Below the pieces are notes generated by a model. That model saw nothing but the letters and a program-made list of their open reading frames with translations. It was not told where the DNA came from and did not search any database. Below, piece after piece: positions 56,901-64,000 of a stretch of DNA of 64,000 bases. The first letter of the stretch is position 1, and each line of letters begins with the position of its first letter. Position numbers and translations under genes: made by a program. The DNA is from Clostridia bacterium. Lineage in GTDB: Bacteria > Bacillota_A > Clostridia > Christensenellales > Aristaeellaceae. The stretch is taken from NCBI GenBank assembly GCA_017525805.1, contig JAFXSH010000138.1, positions 13,445 through 77,444 of the forward strand, written 5' to 3'.

Positions 56901-57833
56901 TCATGGGAATTGCAGATACCAGCTCATGACGTAGCCCGTTTGATTTTTGTACTTTACGATGGTCCACCCTTCGCCCCGGATCAGCACCTCCACCTTGGTG
57001 CCCGCATCCAGGGTGCGCAATGATTTGGCTTCCTTTTTGGAGCCGATGCCGATGATTTCCGCATCGCTGACCAGCCACTTGGCGATGACGACCTTCTGCT
57101 GGTTCCCGCCGGACAGGTTCACCACCAATTGCTCCACGCCGGGCGTTTTGGTTTACAGCATGGCCGCGTACTTCCTGGCGGTTTCCGCCTCCCGGGGCTT
57201 GTCGAGAAAAGCGCCTTTGAAGAATTTCCGCAGCGCGGCCAGAGTGGTGTTCTTCGTGACGCTCTTTTGCAGCACGACGCCGTACCGCTTTCGGTCTTCG
57301 GACAGATAGCAGATGCCCGCCTCCACCGCGTCCCTGGGCGAACGGATATCCGCCCTCCTTCCGTTGATATAGAGATCGCCGCTTTCCCTGGGATCGGCTC
57401 CAAACAGGGCGCGGGCGGTTTCCGTGCGGCCGGCGCCTACCAATCCGGCGAAGCCCAGGATCTCTCCCTTGCGCAGCTCGAAGCTCACGTCCCGCACCAG
57501 CTTCCAGGCGTTCAGGTGTTCCACTTTGAGCACCACAGGCGCGTCCAAAGGACAGCGGCTCGCGGTTTCGGGTCTTCATAAATCTCCCGGCCCACCATCA
57601 TGCTGATGATTGCGGAACGCTGCTTCCCGTCCTTCAAAGGTGATCGTACCGGAATCCTTGGCGTAGATCCCGGTGAGCGCCTTCATCAAGGTGGATTTTC
57701 CCGCGCCGTTTTCCCCCATCAGGGCGTGAACTTCCCCGGCGCGCACATCAAAGCTCACGCGCTTCAACGCGTGAATCCCCGGAAAAGACTTATCGATCTC
57801 TTTCATCCGCAGGATCACGTTGTTCATAAGCAT
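56901..57833 (-). pseudogene. RbsA/MglA-type sugar ABC ATPase, decayed and fused to an SH3-like tail
   Basis: The intact N-terminus (57833-57600) reads [20 protein letters not shown] with Walker [17 protein letters not shown]. After [10 protein letters not shown] the rest of ATPase domain 1 (about 150 codons) is gone; the frame shifts to text matching [15 protein letters not shown], then shifts again into APVVLKVEHLNAWK and domain 2 (EILGFAGLVGAGRTETARAL, AGICYLSEDRKRYGVVL). A TAA stop at about 57154 interrupts KYAAML-stop-TKTPGVEQ in the same frame. LSGGNQQKVVIAKWLVSDAEII then joins KVEVLIRGEGWTIVKYKN, an SH3-like segment that does not belong to RbsA. There are at least four lesions. No permease or binding protein is adjacent. 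Confidence 0.88.
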
Positions 57834-58076
57834 TCCCTTTCATCCGTAAAGATCATCATATGGCTGCCCCATGCGCTTCATCCCGGCATCATGCCGTTTT
57901 GAAGCATAGCAGCCTTCCGTTCATCATTTGACATGATCGGGTTCATCGTACCGCAGAACTGTGTACAATCCAGCAAAAAGCCCCTGGAGTGTCTTTCGAC
58001 GCTCGTTTTCATTCCTTTTTGCGGTGGGCGCGTCTGCTATGACCGTGAGAGACGAACCGGATCATCCTGAAGCAGG

Positions 58077-58508
58077 TCAGTTTTCCGGGTGAGGAGGAAT
58101 CGGTGATTCTCCCGCTGTATCCAGCCTTTGCCGTTCCACCAAATCGGCGAAATACCCGCCCCTGGCAATCAGCTTGGTGATGTTTCTGGGCAGATCAAGA
58201 TAGACGGGGCGCTTTTGAACCAGCTCCCGGGGCAGGGCATAGAACATGGTCATCCAGGCAAGGTTGCTGTCTTGCGGTATGCGGATAATCTCGTGGGGAA
58301 GCAGCACAATGAAATCCGTTTTCAGATCATACACACTGCCGCTTTCATTGTGCTCCACTACCTCGGGGTAGCCGTCAGCTGCATCTATATCGTTAGCTTC
58401 ATCATCTTCTTCGGCATGATATTCGTATGAACTGTCCTCTGATTTCCGCATCCGGCGATTTTTAGTATCATCTATATCATTGCTGTTTCTGTGCGTATCG
58501 CTCTCCAT
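58077..58508 (-). CDS. Hypothetical protein with acidic N-terminus
   Basis: 143 residues. Residues 1-55 are highly charged and likely disordered (DIDDTKNRRMRKSEDSSYEY, AEEDDEANDIDAADGYPEV). The rest is a compact hydrophobic/polar domain (LKTDFIVLLPHEIIRIPQDS, MTMFYALPRELVQKRPVYL, ITKLIARGGYFADLVERQRL). ATG 58508 (MESDTHRN) is chosen for GGAG 6 nt upstream; the ATG 18 nt earlier has none. No signal peptide or membrane helix. I do not recognise a family; it stands alone between the rbsA remnant and the sigma-factor operon. Confidence 0.6.
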   Translation of the reverse strand: MESDTHRNSNDIDDTKNRRMRKSEDSSYEYHAEEDDEANDIDAADGYPEVVEHNESGSVYDLKTDFIVLLPHEIIRIPQDSNLAWMTMFYALPRELVQKRPVYLDLPRNITKLIARGGYFADLVERQRLDTAGESPIPPHPEN

Positions 58509-58965
58509 TTTTTCTCTCCTATACATTTATGTTAGAGAAATTATTGTGTTCAAACAAGCTTATTATATACGAGAACGAATATTTTGTAAAAAAATTGTTT
58601 TTGTGAATAAAAGGAGTGGAGAAGCCACTATCAAGCCCCATCAACATGTACAACAGTTAATGAAGATGGTTTACTATAGATCTCTGATCGCGTTTCTTTG
58701 TTTTGTAAGGTATGGTATAATCATGATGTTCTTATTAGAACTAAGCCACATATTAGCGGAAAATGGAGTAAATCCCTTCTCCTGTTTCGTTTTATATATT
58801 GGAGCGGTTTCAGGCTTTTTGAAAGGTTTCTCCTTTCGCGTTACGTTTTGCTTCTGTGATGACATATAGAAGTGAAACAGCCGAAAGGAGTGATGTGAAT
58901 TGACTGTTCCTGTAAATGCGGCAAGGCAGCCGCCTAAATCAATGATTCTCTCTGGAGGGAATGTA
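58509..58965. other. AT-rich intergenic region upstream of the sigma-factor operon
   Basis: About 450 bp. A possible -10 (TATAAT at 58716-58721) lies 245 bp before the sigma gene, with no good -35. A plus-strand frame of 129 codons is open across the region but is Phe/Cys/Ile-rich and lacks a ribosome site, so I treat it as non-coding. Confidence 0.4.
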
Positions 58966-59523
58966 ATGACCGTTGATGCCTGGCTGGAAGAACTTTATGA
59001 GCGGGATTATGCGCTACTGTACCGTGTGGGCCATGTATTCCTTGGTTCAAATGCCGCCCAGGAAACATTGATTGAGGATCAGATTCAGGAGGCCTTTGTT
59101 CGCGCTTGGCAGAAACGCGCTGTGTTGCAAAAGCACCCGAATCCTGACGGTTGGCTGGTAGATTGTTTCCGCAACTGCTTGATGAATGCCTGCAAAAAAC
59201 AAAGCCGGGAATGGAAGCATCATGCGTTTTCTGTTGACGCGGAAAACGCGCAGCCCCTTGCGGATAAGGTCCACTTATCCCCTGATGATTACGCGCGAAC
59301 CAAAGAGCAAATCGACCTGCTGCGGCGATTATTGGGTGATGAAAATGCGGATATTTTCCTCCGTTACTGTGTGTACGGAGAAAAAGCAAGTAAAATTGCC
59401 GCAGAACTGAACATCAGCGATCAGGCATTGCGGATGCGGATTTCTAGGCTGAAAAAGAAGATTCTTTCCAACCGCACGCTGTTTTCCTGTCTGGTGGCGT
59501 TGTGCCTGCTGGGCTTGCGATAA
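58966..59523 (+). CDS. ECF-type sigma-70 family RNA polymerase sigma factor
   Basis: 185 residues. Region 2 is WLEELYERDYALLYRVGHVFL...IQEAFVRAWQKRAVLQKHPNPDGWL, and region 4 is a helix-turn-helix (DIFLRYCVYGEKASKIAAELNISDQALRMRISRLKKKI). The linker is short, as in the ECF group. The C-terminus ends in a hydrophobic run (LFSCLVALCLLGL), unusual for a soluble sigma factor and possibly a contact with the membrane protein encoded next. ATG 58966 (MTVDAWLEE) has GGAGGG 7 nt upstream; the frame is open from 58900. The following gene begins 12 bp downstream, so they form a sigma/anti-sigma pair. Confidence 0.88.
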   Translation: MTVDAWLEELYERDYALLYRVGHVFLGSNAAQETLIEDQIQEAFVRAWQKRAVLQKHPNPDGWLVDCFRNCLMNACKKQSREWKHHAFSVDAENAQPLADKVHLSPDDYARTKEQIDLLRRLLGDENADIFLRYCVYGEKASKIAAELNISDQALRMRISRLKKKILSNRTLFSCLVALCLLGLR

Positions 59524-59534
59524 GGAGGATTGAG

Positions 59535-60866
59535 ATGAATAAGAAAATGGTTCTCCGTCCTCTGGACGTCGCTATGAACGATAGCTATTCCACGGCTGAA
59601 TTGTATGCGGTTTTTGAAAGCCAGGTGTTTGGCAAATCTAAATCCATGGATGTGCCTTTGCTGCGAGAAACAGTGAAAGCACTGGACGATCGAATGGATG
59701 ATGAAGTGGCCCCGCATAAGGAGTTTGTGTGGCAGAAAATCGTTCATCGCATCTTGAATATGCAGCAGCCCTTTGTCCTCGGCTTGAGCCGGAAAGGGTT
59801 TGCGATCCTGATAGTCGCTCTTGTACTGCTGATCACCACCATCGCCTTGGCGCTGACCAACTGGAATGCAATTGTGGAATGGGTCTATCGCCTGGAAAAG
59901 CAGGAAAGCCGTGTTGAACAATGGACGCTTGAGCAAAAGCTATCCCTTGCCGATTCTTTGCGGGAACAGGGTTATGACATGTCCGCACTTCCTGATTTGA
60001 ATGGCATGACCGCTGATGAAAAAAACGCCACTTTGTCCGATTGGCTAAAAGTTCAATTTGATGGGGAGGTGAACGCGAATCATTATAATCTGATGACTCG
60101 CCTGAACGGCTATTTTGAGGATTGGTCTTATGCAGACATGGCTTGGTATAGCCAAATGCTGCTGGATGCAGGAGAAGTATGGGACGGACGGTTCATCAGT
60201 ACAATACCATCCACTGATATACAGAAGCATGGAGATGCCGTTCTTGCCTTGACTGATCAGGCTTTACATCATGCCTTTAACGGTACAAGCGTGGACGCGG
60301 ATTCCCTAACGGCCTATCTATTGTACGGCTATCAATACCCGGATGAATCAACCCATCTCTGGTGTGTCCATTATCGGGATCAAGACCTGTTCCTATGGTT
60401 TGAGGGCTATGTAACCGATACAGAGCCACTGCAAATGCTTTCTGATCCGTACACTGCCCCCCTCCCGGAGCAATTCAATGCTGCGCTGGAAGAAAACAGC
60501 CGTCGCAATGAAGAACGTCAGCGCACATTGCAAGAATTGGAATCAGAACGCGGATTGCTTGTTACTTGGACATATGAGCAGCAAAACGAGTGGAATCCCA
60601 CCCACTACGGGGTTCCTTCCCCTGAGGACATTACCCAAGAGGATGCCTATGCCATCGCTCGTCAGGTATATTGCGACACAATGGGAGTTAGTGCGGACGA
60701 AGTGAACAGACTTTACTGCCATTCCTATTTCATCATCGACGATGAAAAGCCGTACTACGATATTTCTTTTTCTTACGATCAGGAAAGCAGAAATCTCGTG
60801 GAGTTTTCCATCAGCATCTATCATGATGGAGAAATAAGGAATATTTCAATCGGTTCAAATGGATAG
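59535..60866 (+). CDS. Probable membrane anti-sigma factor with large extracytoplasmic domain
   Basis: 443 residues. A cytoplasmic N-terminus of about 85 residues (NDSYSTAELYAVFESQVFGK) is followed by one transmembrane helix (about 88-108, GFAILIVALVLLITTIALAL). About 335 extracytoplasmic residues come next, with two similar segments (KLSLADSLREQGYDMSALPD and, later, PSPEDITQEDAYAIARQVYC). No HxxxCxxC zinc anti-sigma motif is present. Role is inferred from its position 12 bp after the sigma gene and its topology. AAGGAGG precedes ATG 59535 by 6 nt. The ectodomain would be the signal sensor. Confidence 0.7.
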   Translation: MNKKMVLRPLDVAMNDSYSTAELYAVFESQVFGKSKSMDVPLLRETVKALDDRMDDEVAPHKEFVWQKIVHRILNMQQPFVLGLSRKGFAILIVALVLLITTIALALTNWNAIVEWVYRLEKQESRVEQWTLEQKLSLADSLREQGYDMSALPDLNGMTADEKNATLSDWLKVQFDGEVNANHYNLMTRLNGYFEDWSYADMAWYSQMLLDAGEVWDGRFISTIPSTDIQKHGDAVLALTDQALHHAFNGTSVDADSLTAYLLYGYQYPDESTHLWCVHYRDQDLFLWFEGYVTDTEPLQMLSDPYTAPLPEQFNAALEENSRRNEERQRTLQELESERGLLVTWTYEQQNEWNPTHYGVPSPEDITQEDAYAIARQVYCDTMGVSADEVNRLYCHSYFIIDDEKPYYDISFSYDQESRNLVEFSISIYHDGEIRNISIGSNG

Positions 60867-60944
60867 ACAAAACTGATGTGATATGTTCATAAAACAATGT
60901 GAACATTGAGCATAAATCGAATCAACAATAGGAGGAAACGGGCA

Positions 60945-62333
60945 ATGAAAAGATTCTATGTTATTCTGGCAGCACTTACGGCGCTGTTGTTTCTGTCATG
61001 CGCCGCGCTGGCTGAGAACGGCTCTATGGACGGGATTTCCCCACGCATTTTGACGATCCTTGCCGAACGCGGTCTGGAGAACTGCGCGGAAGATTATATT
61101 CAGTTGAGCCAGGTTGAAGCGCCGAAGGGTGTCTTACTGGATCATACGTTCGTTCTGATCAGCAAGTATGGCATTCATCATGAGGTATACCACTTTACGA
61201 ATGACCAGACAGATGAAAATGCAGATCAGGGCTGGAAGCTCAAGGCACATTATGACAGCCTTGCGCCTCAGGGCATAGGAATGGTTGCTTTTCAAAGGCA
61301 TCACGCGAATGACCGCACAGGATCGGATGTCAGTCTGTACAGGGATGGTCAGGGCTTCCTGATTTACCGTATTGATCCGGAGTATGAGGAGTTTTGGATG
61401 CAGACGATCAGCATCCATGTGATTGATTTTAAGTTCCAGGTGGTATCCTGGTTTGACCGGAGCAGCGTGTCTTCCACAGAGGCGTACATTCGAAACGGTA
61501 AGATCGAGTTTTATGACTGGGATGCAGGGCAAAAACGTGGCAGCGTGAATCTGTATACGGTCTTTGGCCTGAATACATCGTTCAGGTCTCTGCCCAAGTC
61601 CTATCAGGAGGCAAAGGCGACCTTCTCTGATCCGCCGGAGATTCCCGGAGGCACTTTGACGGCGGAAAGGATCAAATTTGCATCCAATCAAAAATATGCT
61701 GTTTATACCGGTCCCGGTGAGAACTATCTGCGTGGAGGCAATGGAAAAGCTTCTGTTTCTACCAGCGATTGGATTCAGGTTTTCGGAAAAGAGAATGGAT
61801 GGATCATGATCCAGTATGATATTACCAGTGATCATATGAGAATTGGATGGATCCGTGAAGATGCTTTGCCGAGGAAAACGACTGTCAGTAGTCTGAGCTT
61901 TGGAAATCATAAAGCATATACAACGGTTCAGTGCGCTATAACAGATGATCCGTTATTCTCCCAGACAACAATCATGAATGTTCCTGCCAATTCAGAGGTA
62001 AGATGGCTGGCAACGATGGGCAGCTGGACTTATGTGGAATATGAAACTGGTGCAGGACCTGTGCGGGGATTCATTCGTTCCGATTATTTGACCAGATTAA
62101 CAGACGAACAGGCTAAAAGTCTGGCACAATCTGCGCTTCTTTCAACAGGCCCGATTGCTGAAAGAGAAGCTGTGACAGCAGAAACCCTGAAAAGCTTTCG
62201 GATTTCCTGTGGTTATGATACTGCATCGGGGCAGTGGAGCGTGCATTTTGATTCAGGAAGAGGCTATGATTATTCTGTTATTGTGGAAGATAAATCTGGT
62301 ATGGCGTGGCTTACAAACGCTGATAATGTCTGA
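60945..62333 (+). CDS. Secreted protein with bacterial SH3-like domains
   Basis: 462 residues. Signal peptide MKRFYVILAALTALLFLSCAALA; cleavage after ALA is likely, although LFLSC could also be a lipobox. Residues about 245-310 form one SH3b-like domain (YAVYTGPGENYLRGGNGKA, VFGKENGWIMIQYD, IGWIREDALP), and about 320-390 a second, degenerate one (RWLATMGSWTYVEYETG, VRGFIRSDYL). SH3b domains bind cell-wall peptides or surface ligands. AGGAGG precedes ATG 60945 by about 9 nt. It is the third gene after the sigma and anti-sigma genes (78-bp gap) and is probably a target or sensor of the same stress response. Confidence 0.8.
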   Translation: MKRFYVILAALTALLFLSCAALAENGSMDGISPRILTILAERGLENCAEDYIQLSQVEAPKGVLLDHTFVLISKYGIHHEVYHFTNDQTDENADQGWKLKAHYDSLAPQGIGMVAFQRHHANDRTGSDVSLYRDGQGFLIYRIDPEYEEFWMQTISIHVIDFKFQVVSWFDRSSVSSTEAYIRNGKIEFYDWDAGQKRGSVNLYTVFGLNTSFRSLPKSYQEAKATFSDPPEIPGGTLTAERIKFASNQKYAVYTGPGENYLRGGNGKASVSTSDWIQVFGKENGWIMIQYDITSDHMRIGWIREDALPRKTTVSSLSFGNHKAYTTVQCAITDDPLFSQTTIMNVPANSEVRWLATMGSWTYVEYETGAGPVRGFIRSDYLTRLTDEQAKSLAQSALLSTGPIAEREAVTAETLKSFRISCGYDTASGQWSVHFDSGRGYDYSVIVEDKSGMAWLTNADNV

Positions 62334-62695
62334 AGCCTCAATATTAGTGAAAGATTCTCTTACTGCAAGAGTATTTGACGAAAGATTGATAAAGCGAAGT
62401 GGGGCTGTTGCATTAAGGGCGGTGTTCAAGAATTTCTGTAAGCGAGCGAACTGCGACGCACAAATGATTTCCGGAGCCTGAGGTTACAGCGCGGGATGAC
62501 CACGAACGCAGCCACCGCGAAAGCGGCTTGGCCTTGGCAGGTTGCCGGGGAAATGCTAAAATGGATGGCAGACGGGGAGCCAGTGAAGTCTCTGATTCCC
62601 ATCGTCGTCGGTGAAAGAAGCATAGCATTTCCCCGGTGTTCTGTCAAGGCTGGCGTCGATTGAGTACGCGCCCCCGTCCCAGCCCCGGCTATCTG
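62334..62695. other. Non-coding region at the left end of the IS256 element
   Basis: After the SH3 gene there are about 80 bp of flank ending GGGGCTGTTGCATTAA (62401-62416), then the element's left inverted repeat (62417-62441), then about 250 bp of non-coding IS DNA holding a large hairpin (62531-62650). Confidence 0.6.
62531..62650. other. Large two-part hairpin in IS non-coding DNA
   Basis: Outer stem GCCTTGGCAG (62531-62540) with CTGTCAAGGC (62641-62650), symmetric 4-nt internal loop GTTG/TGTT, inner perfect 13-bp stem CCGGGGAAATGCT (62545-62557) with AGCATTTCCCCGG (62624-62636), and a 66-nt apical region with further pairing potential (GGGGA/TTCCC). It lies 3' of the transposase gene. 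Confidence 0.7.
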
Positions 62696-63928
62696 CTAAT
62701 TATGGGTGAGCCTGCCAGGATACATAATATCCAGTTCCGCATAGACCTGTCCCCAATTCCGAACGGGCATGGTCCATTTTTTCGTCAGTTCCCAGGTCGC
62801 CAGGTAAAGCGCCTTGAGCAAGCCCATAGCGTTTGGAAAGATCGTACGGCCACGGTTCAGCCGGCGGAAGCCGCTGTTCAGGCTCTCTATGGCGTTGGTC
62901 GTGTACATGACTTTTCGGGCGGCCTGGGAGAATTTGAACATGGGGCTGATGCAGTCCCAATTGTCGCTCCAGCGGTTCATGCAACCGGGATATTTTGTCT
63001 CCCAGGCGGCACGGACCTCGTCCAAACGGCCCAGGGCAGTCTGCTCGTCCGCGGCATGGTAGATCGTCTTCAGGTCATTGGCGAAGGCTTTCTTGTCCTT
63101 GTCCGCCACGTATTTCAGCGTGTTCCGCACCACATGTACGATGCACCGCTGATATTCTGCCAGCGGATATGCCGCTGCTATGGCTTCCTTGATCCCGTTC
63201 AGGCCATCCGCGCATATCACGAATATGTCCTGTACCCCGCGGTTTTTCAGCTCGTTCAGCACACTCAGCCAGAACTTTGCGCTCTCGTTTTCTCCTATCG
63301 TGATGCTCAGAACTTCCTTCCGCCCTTCCTCGTTGAGCCCGAGTATCACGTAGGCCGCGGCTTTCCGGATCACGTTGTTCTCCCGCATGTTGAACACGAT
63401 GGCGTCTATGTACACAATGGGATATACCGTGCTCAATGGCCGCTTTTGCCACGCCTCAATCTCCGGCAGTAGTTTGTTCGTGATTGCCGTGACCATCCCT
63501 TCGCTGACCTCGAACCCATAGATGTCCTTGATCTGCTCCGAGACCTGCGCTACGCTCATTCCTCGGGCGTACATGCTGATGATCTTTCCCTCGATCTCGC
63601 TGATGTTCTTCTTGTACTTCGGTACGACCTGCGGTTCGAAATCGCTGTTCCGGTCTTGTGGTACCTGGATTGGAATCTCTCCCATGCTCGACCGCAATGT
63701 CTTTGATTTGTACCCGTTCCGACTGTCGTGATATTCCGGGTCTGCTTCTTCCAGCTCTTCCACCTGCTCCTCCAGTTCTGTCTCCAGCATACTCTGGATT
63801 GTCCCGCCCAGCAGGTCTTTCAGCGCTTCCTGGATGTCCGCTGCCGTCTTAATGTCGTACATCTCGATGAGCTGACCGATGATGTTCTGCTTCTCTTCAC
63901 TCAGTCCGTTGTTTCTCTTCCTGCCCAT
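62696..63928 (-). CDS. IS256-family (mutator type) transposase
   Basis: 410 residues, full length. N-terminal DNA-binding region (SEEKQNIIGQLIEMYDIKTAADIQEALKDLLGGTI) is followed by YKSKTLRSSMGEIPIQVPQDRNSDFEPQVV, the conserved entry to the catalytic domain. The DDE residues lie in VYIDAIVFNMRE, FVICADGLNGIKEA and TTNAIESLNSGFRRLNRG. CIVHVVRNTLKYVADKDKKA is the helical insertion typical of the family. ATG 63928 has AGGAGG a few nt upstream. Reading frame is intact, so the copy may be active. Expression is leftward, towards the SH3 gene. Confidence 0.95.
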   Translation of the reverse strand: MGRKRNNGLSEEKQNIIGQLIEMYDIKTAADIQEALKDLLGGTIQSMLETELEEQVEELEEADPEYHDSRNGYKSKTLRSSMGEIPIQVPQDRNSDFEPQVVPKYKKNISEIEGKIISMYARGMSVAQVSEQIKDIYGFEVSEGMVTAITNKLLPEIEAWQKRPLSTVYPIVYIDAIVFNMRENNVIRKAAAYVILGLNEEGRKEVLSITIGENESAKFWLSVLNELKNRGVQDIFVICADGLNGIKEAIAAAYPLAEYQRCIVHVVRNTLKYVADKDKKAFANDLKTIYHAADEQTALGRLDEVRAAWETKYPGCMNRWSDNWDCISPMFKFSQAARKVMYTTNAIESLNSGFRRLNRGRTIFPNAMGLLKALYLATWELTKKWTMPVRNWGQVYAELDIMYPGRLTHN

Positions 63929-64000
63929 ACTCTGCCTCCTGTGATCTCTCTATTTTATCACAGTCCGCAACACTCTTTACAGAAATGTTTGAATAGGCTC

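Larger units (their letters stand above)
62417..64000 (-). mobile_element. IS256-family insertion sequence
   Basis: Inverted ends flank the transposase. On the left GTGTTCAAGAATTTCTGTAA lies within 62417-62441; on the right, read on the minus strand from base 64000, GAGCCTATTCAAACATTTCTGTAA (in two parts: GAGCCTA, TTCAAACATTTCTGTAA). The core agrees at 15 of 17 positions. The right end coincides with the window edge, so the exact boundary and target duplication cannot be checked. Confidence 0.8.

Noticed and set aside
56734..57579. 281-codon minus-strand frame across the rbsA remnant
   Set aside because: It runs in a different frame from the recognisable ATPase text, is Arg/Gly-rich and matches a GC-rich shadow.
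58480..58869. 129-codon plus-strand frame upstream of the sigma factor
   Set aside because: It starts inside the antisense of another gene, has no ribosome site and its Phe/Ile/Cys content reflects AT-rich DNA rather than a protein family.
62401..62416. GGGGCTGTTGCATTAA next to the IS left end as the terminus of a second insertion sequence
   Set aside because: It resembles ends of some IS families, but no second copy or transposase remnant is visible, so it is only a flank.

Overview
The window looks like the chromosome of an anaerobic gut or rumen clostridium (Bacillota, Clostridia; Christensenellales/Aristaeella-like is my guess, not proven). The reasons are Shine-Dalgarno sites of the AAGGAGG type, SigA-like promoters (TTGACA-16-TATAAT at 17268-17295), a glycyl radical enzyme with its activase, LplB/LplC-type sugar ABC importers, many intracellular glycosidases, moderately high GC, and no respiratory genes. 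No rRNA, tRNA or CRISPR array was seen.

Layout. 1-1371: end of an amino-acid ABC operon (ATPase cut by the window edge, plus permease), visibly GC-richer than what follows. 1576-4079: an acyltransferase of the condensation-domain type and a secreted Sel1-repeat protein. 4242-9129: a second amino-acid ABC system in which one 1267-residue polypeptide carries three complete and two half substrate-binding modules plus the permease. 9176-9828: dead DUF1016 nuclease gene. 10137-12454: a radical SAM/SPASM enzyme translationally coupled to a membrane protein whose cytoplasmic tail is an alternating Cys-Ala run; this is the best candidate for an undescribed modification system. 13203-17210: GH9 cellulase-like enzyme, MATE-transporter remnant and a putative TIM-barrel glycosidase, with two identical MerR-type promoters facing each other. 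17359-24376: a three-gene ABC importer and an MMPL exporter.

24384-40959 is a carbohydrate island. A glycyl radical enzyme and its activase point left. An AraC regulator, an LplB/LplC/solute-binding importer and a GH38 enzyme point right. A GH38 plus GH106-like pair faces them. The glycyl radical enzyme promoter and the importer promoter share the same tandem TGCA operator (21-bp period, overlapping the -35), so the AraC protein probably controls both.

41120-56843 is mostly housekeeping: prolyl-tRNA deacylase-like protein, glycosyltransferase with a collagen-like surface protein, lipid kinase, FBP aldolase, dxs-tlyA, a kinase-like protein, RqcH/NFACT, an MIF-type tautomerase, an SDR and PRPP synthetase. 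56901-57833 is a decayed rbsA-type gene fused to an SH3-like tail. 58966-62333 is an ECF sigma factor, a probable membrane anti-sigma factor and a secreted SH3 protein. The window ends in an IS256-family insertion sequence (62417 to about 64000) that carries a long conserved-looking hairpin downstream of the transposase.

All functional calls come from reading motifs in the translated sequence; no database search was run.
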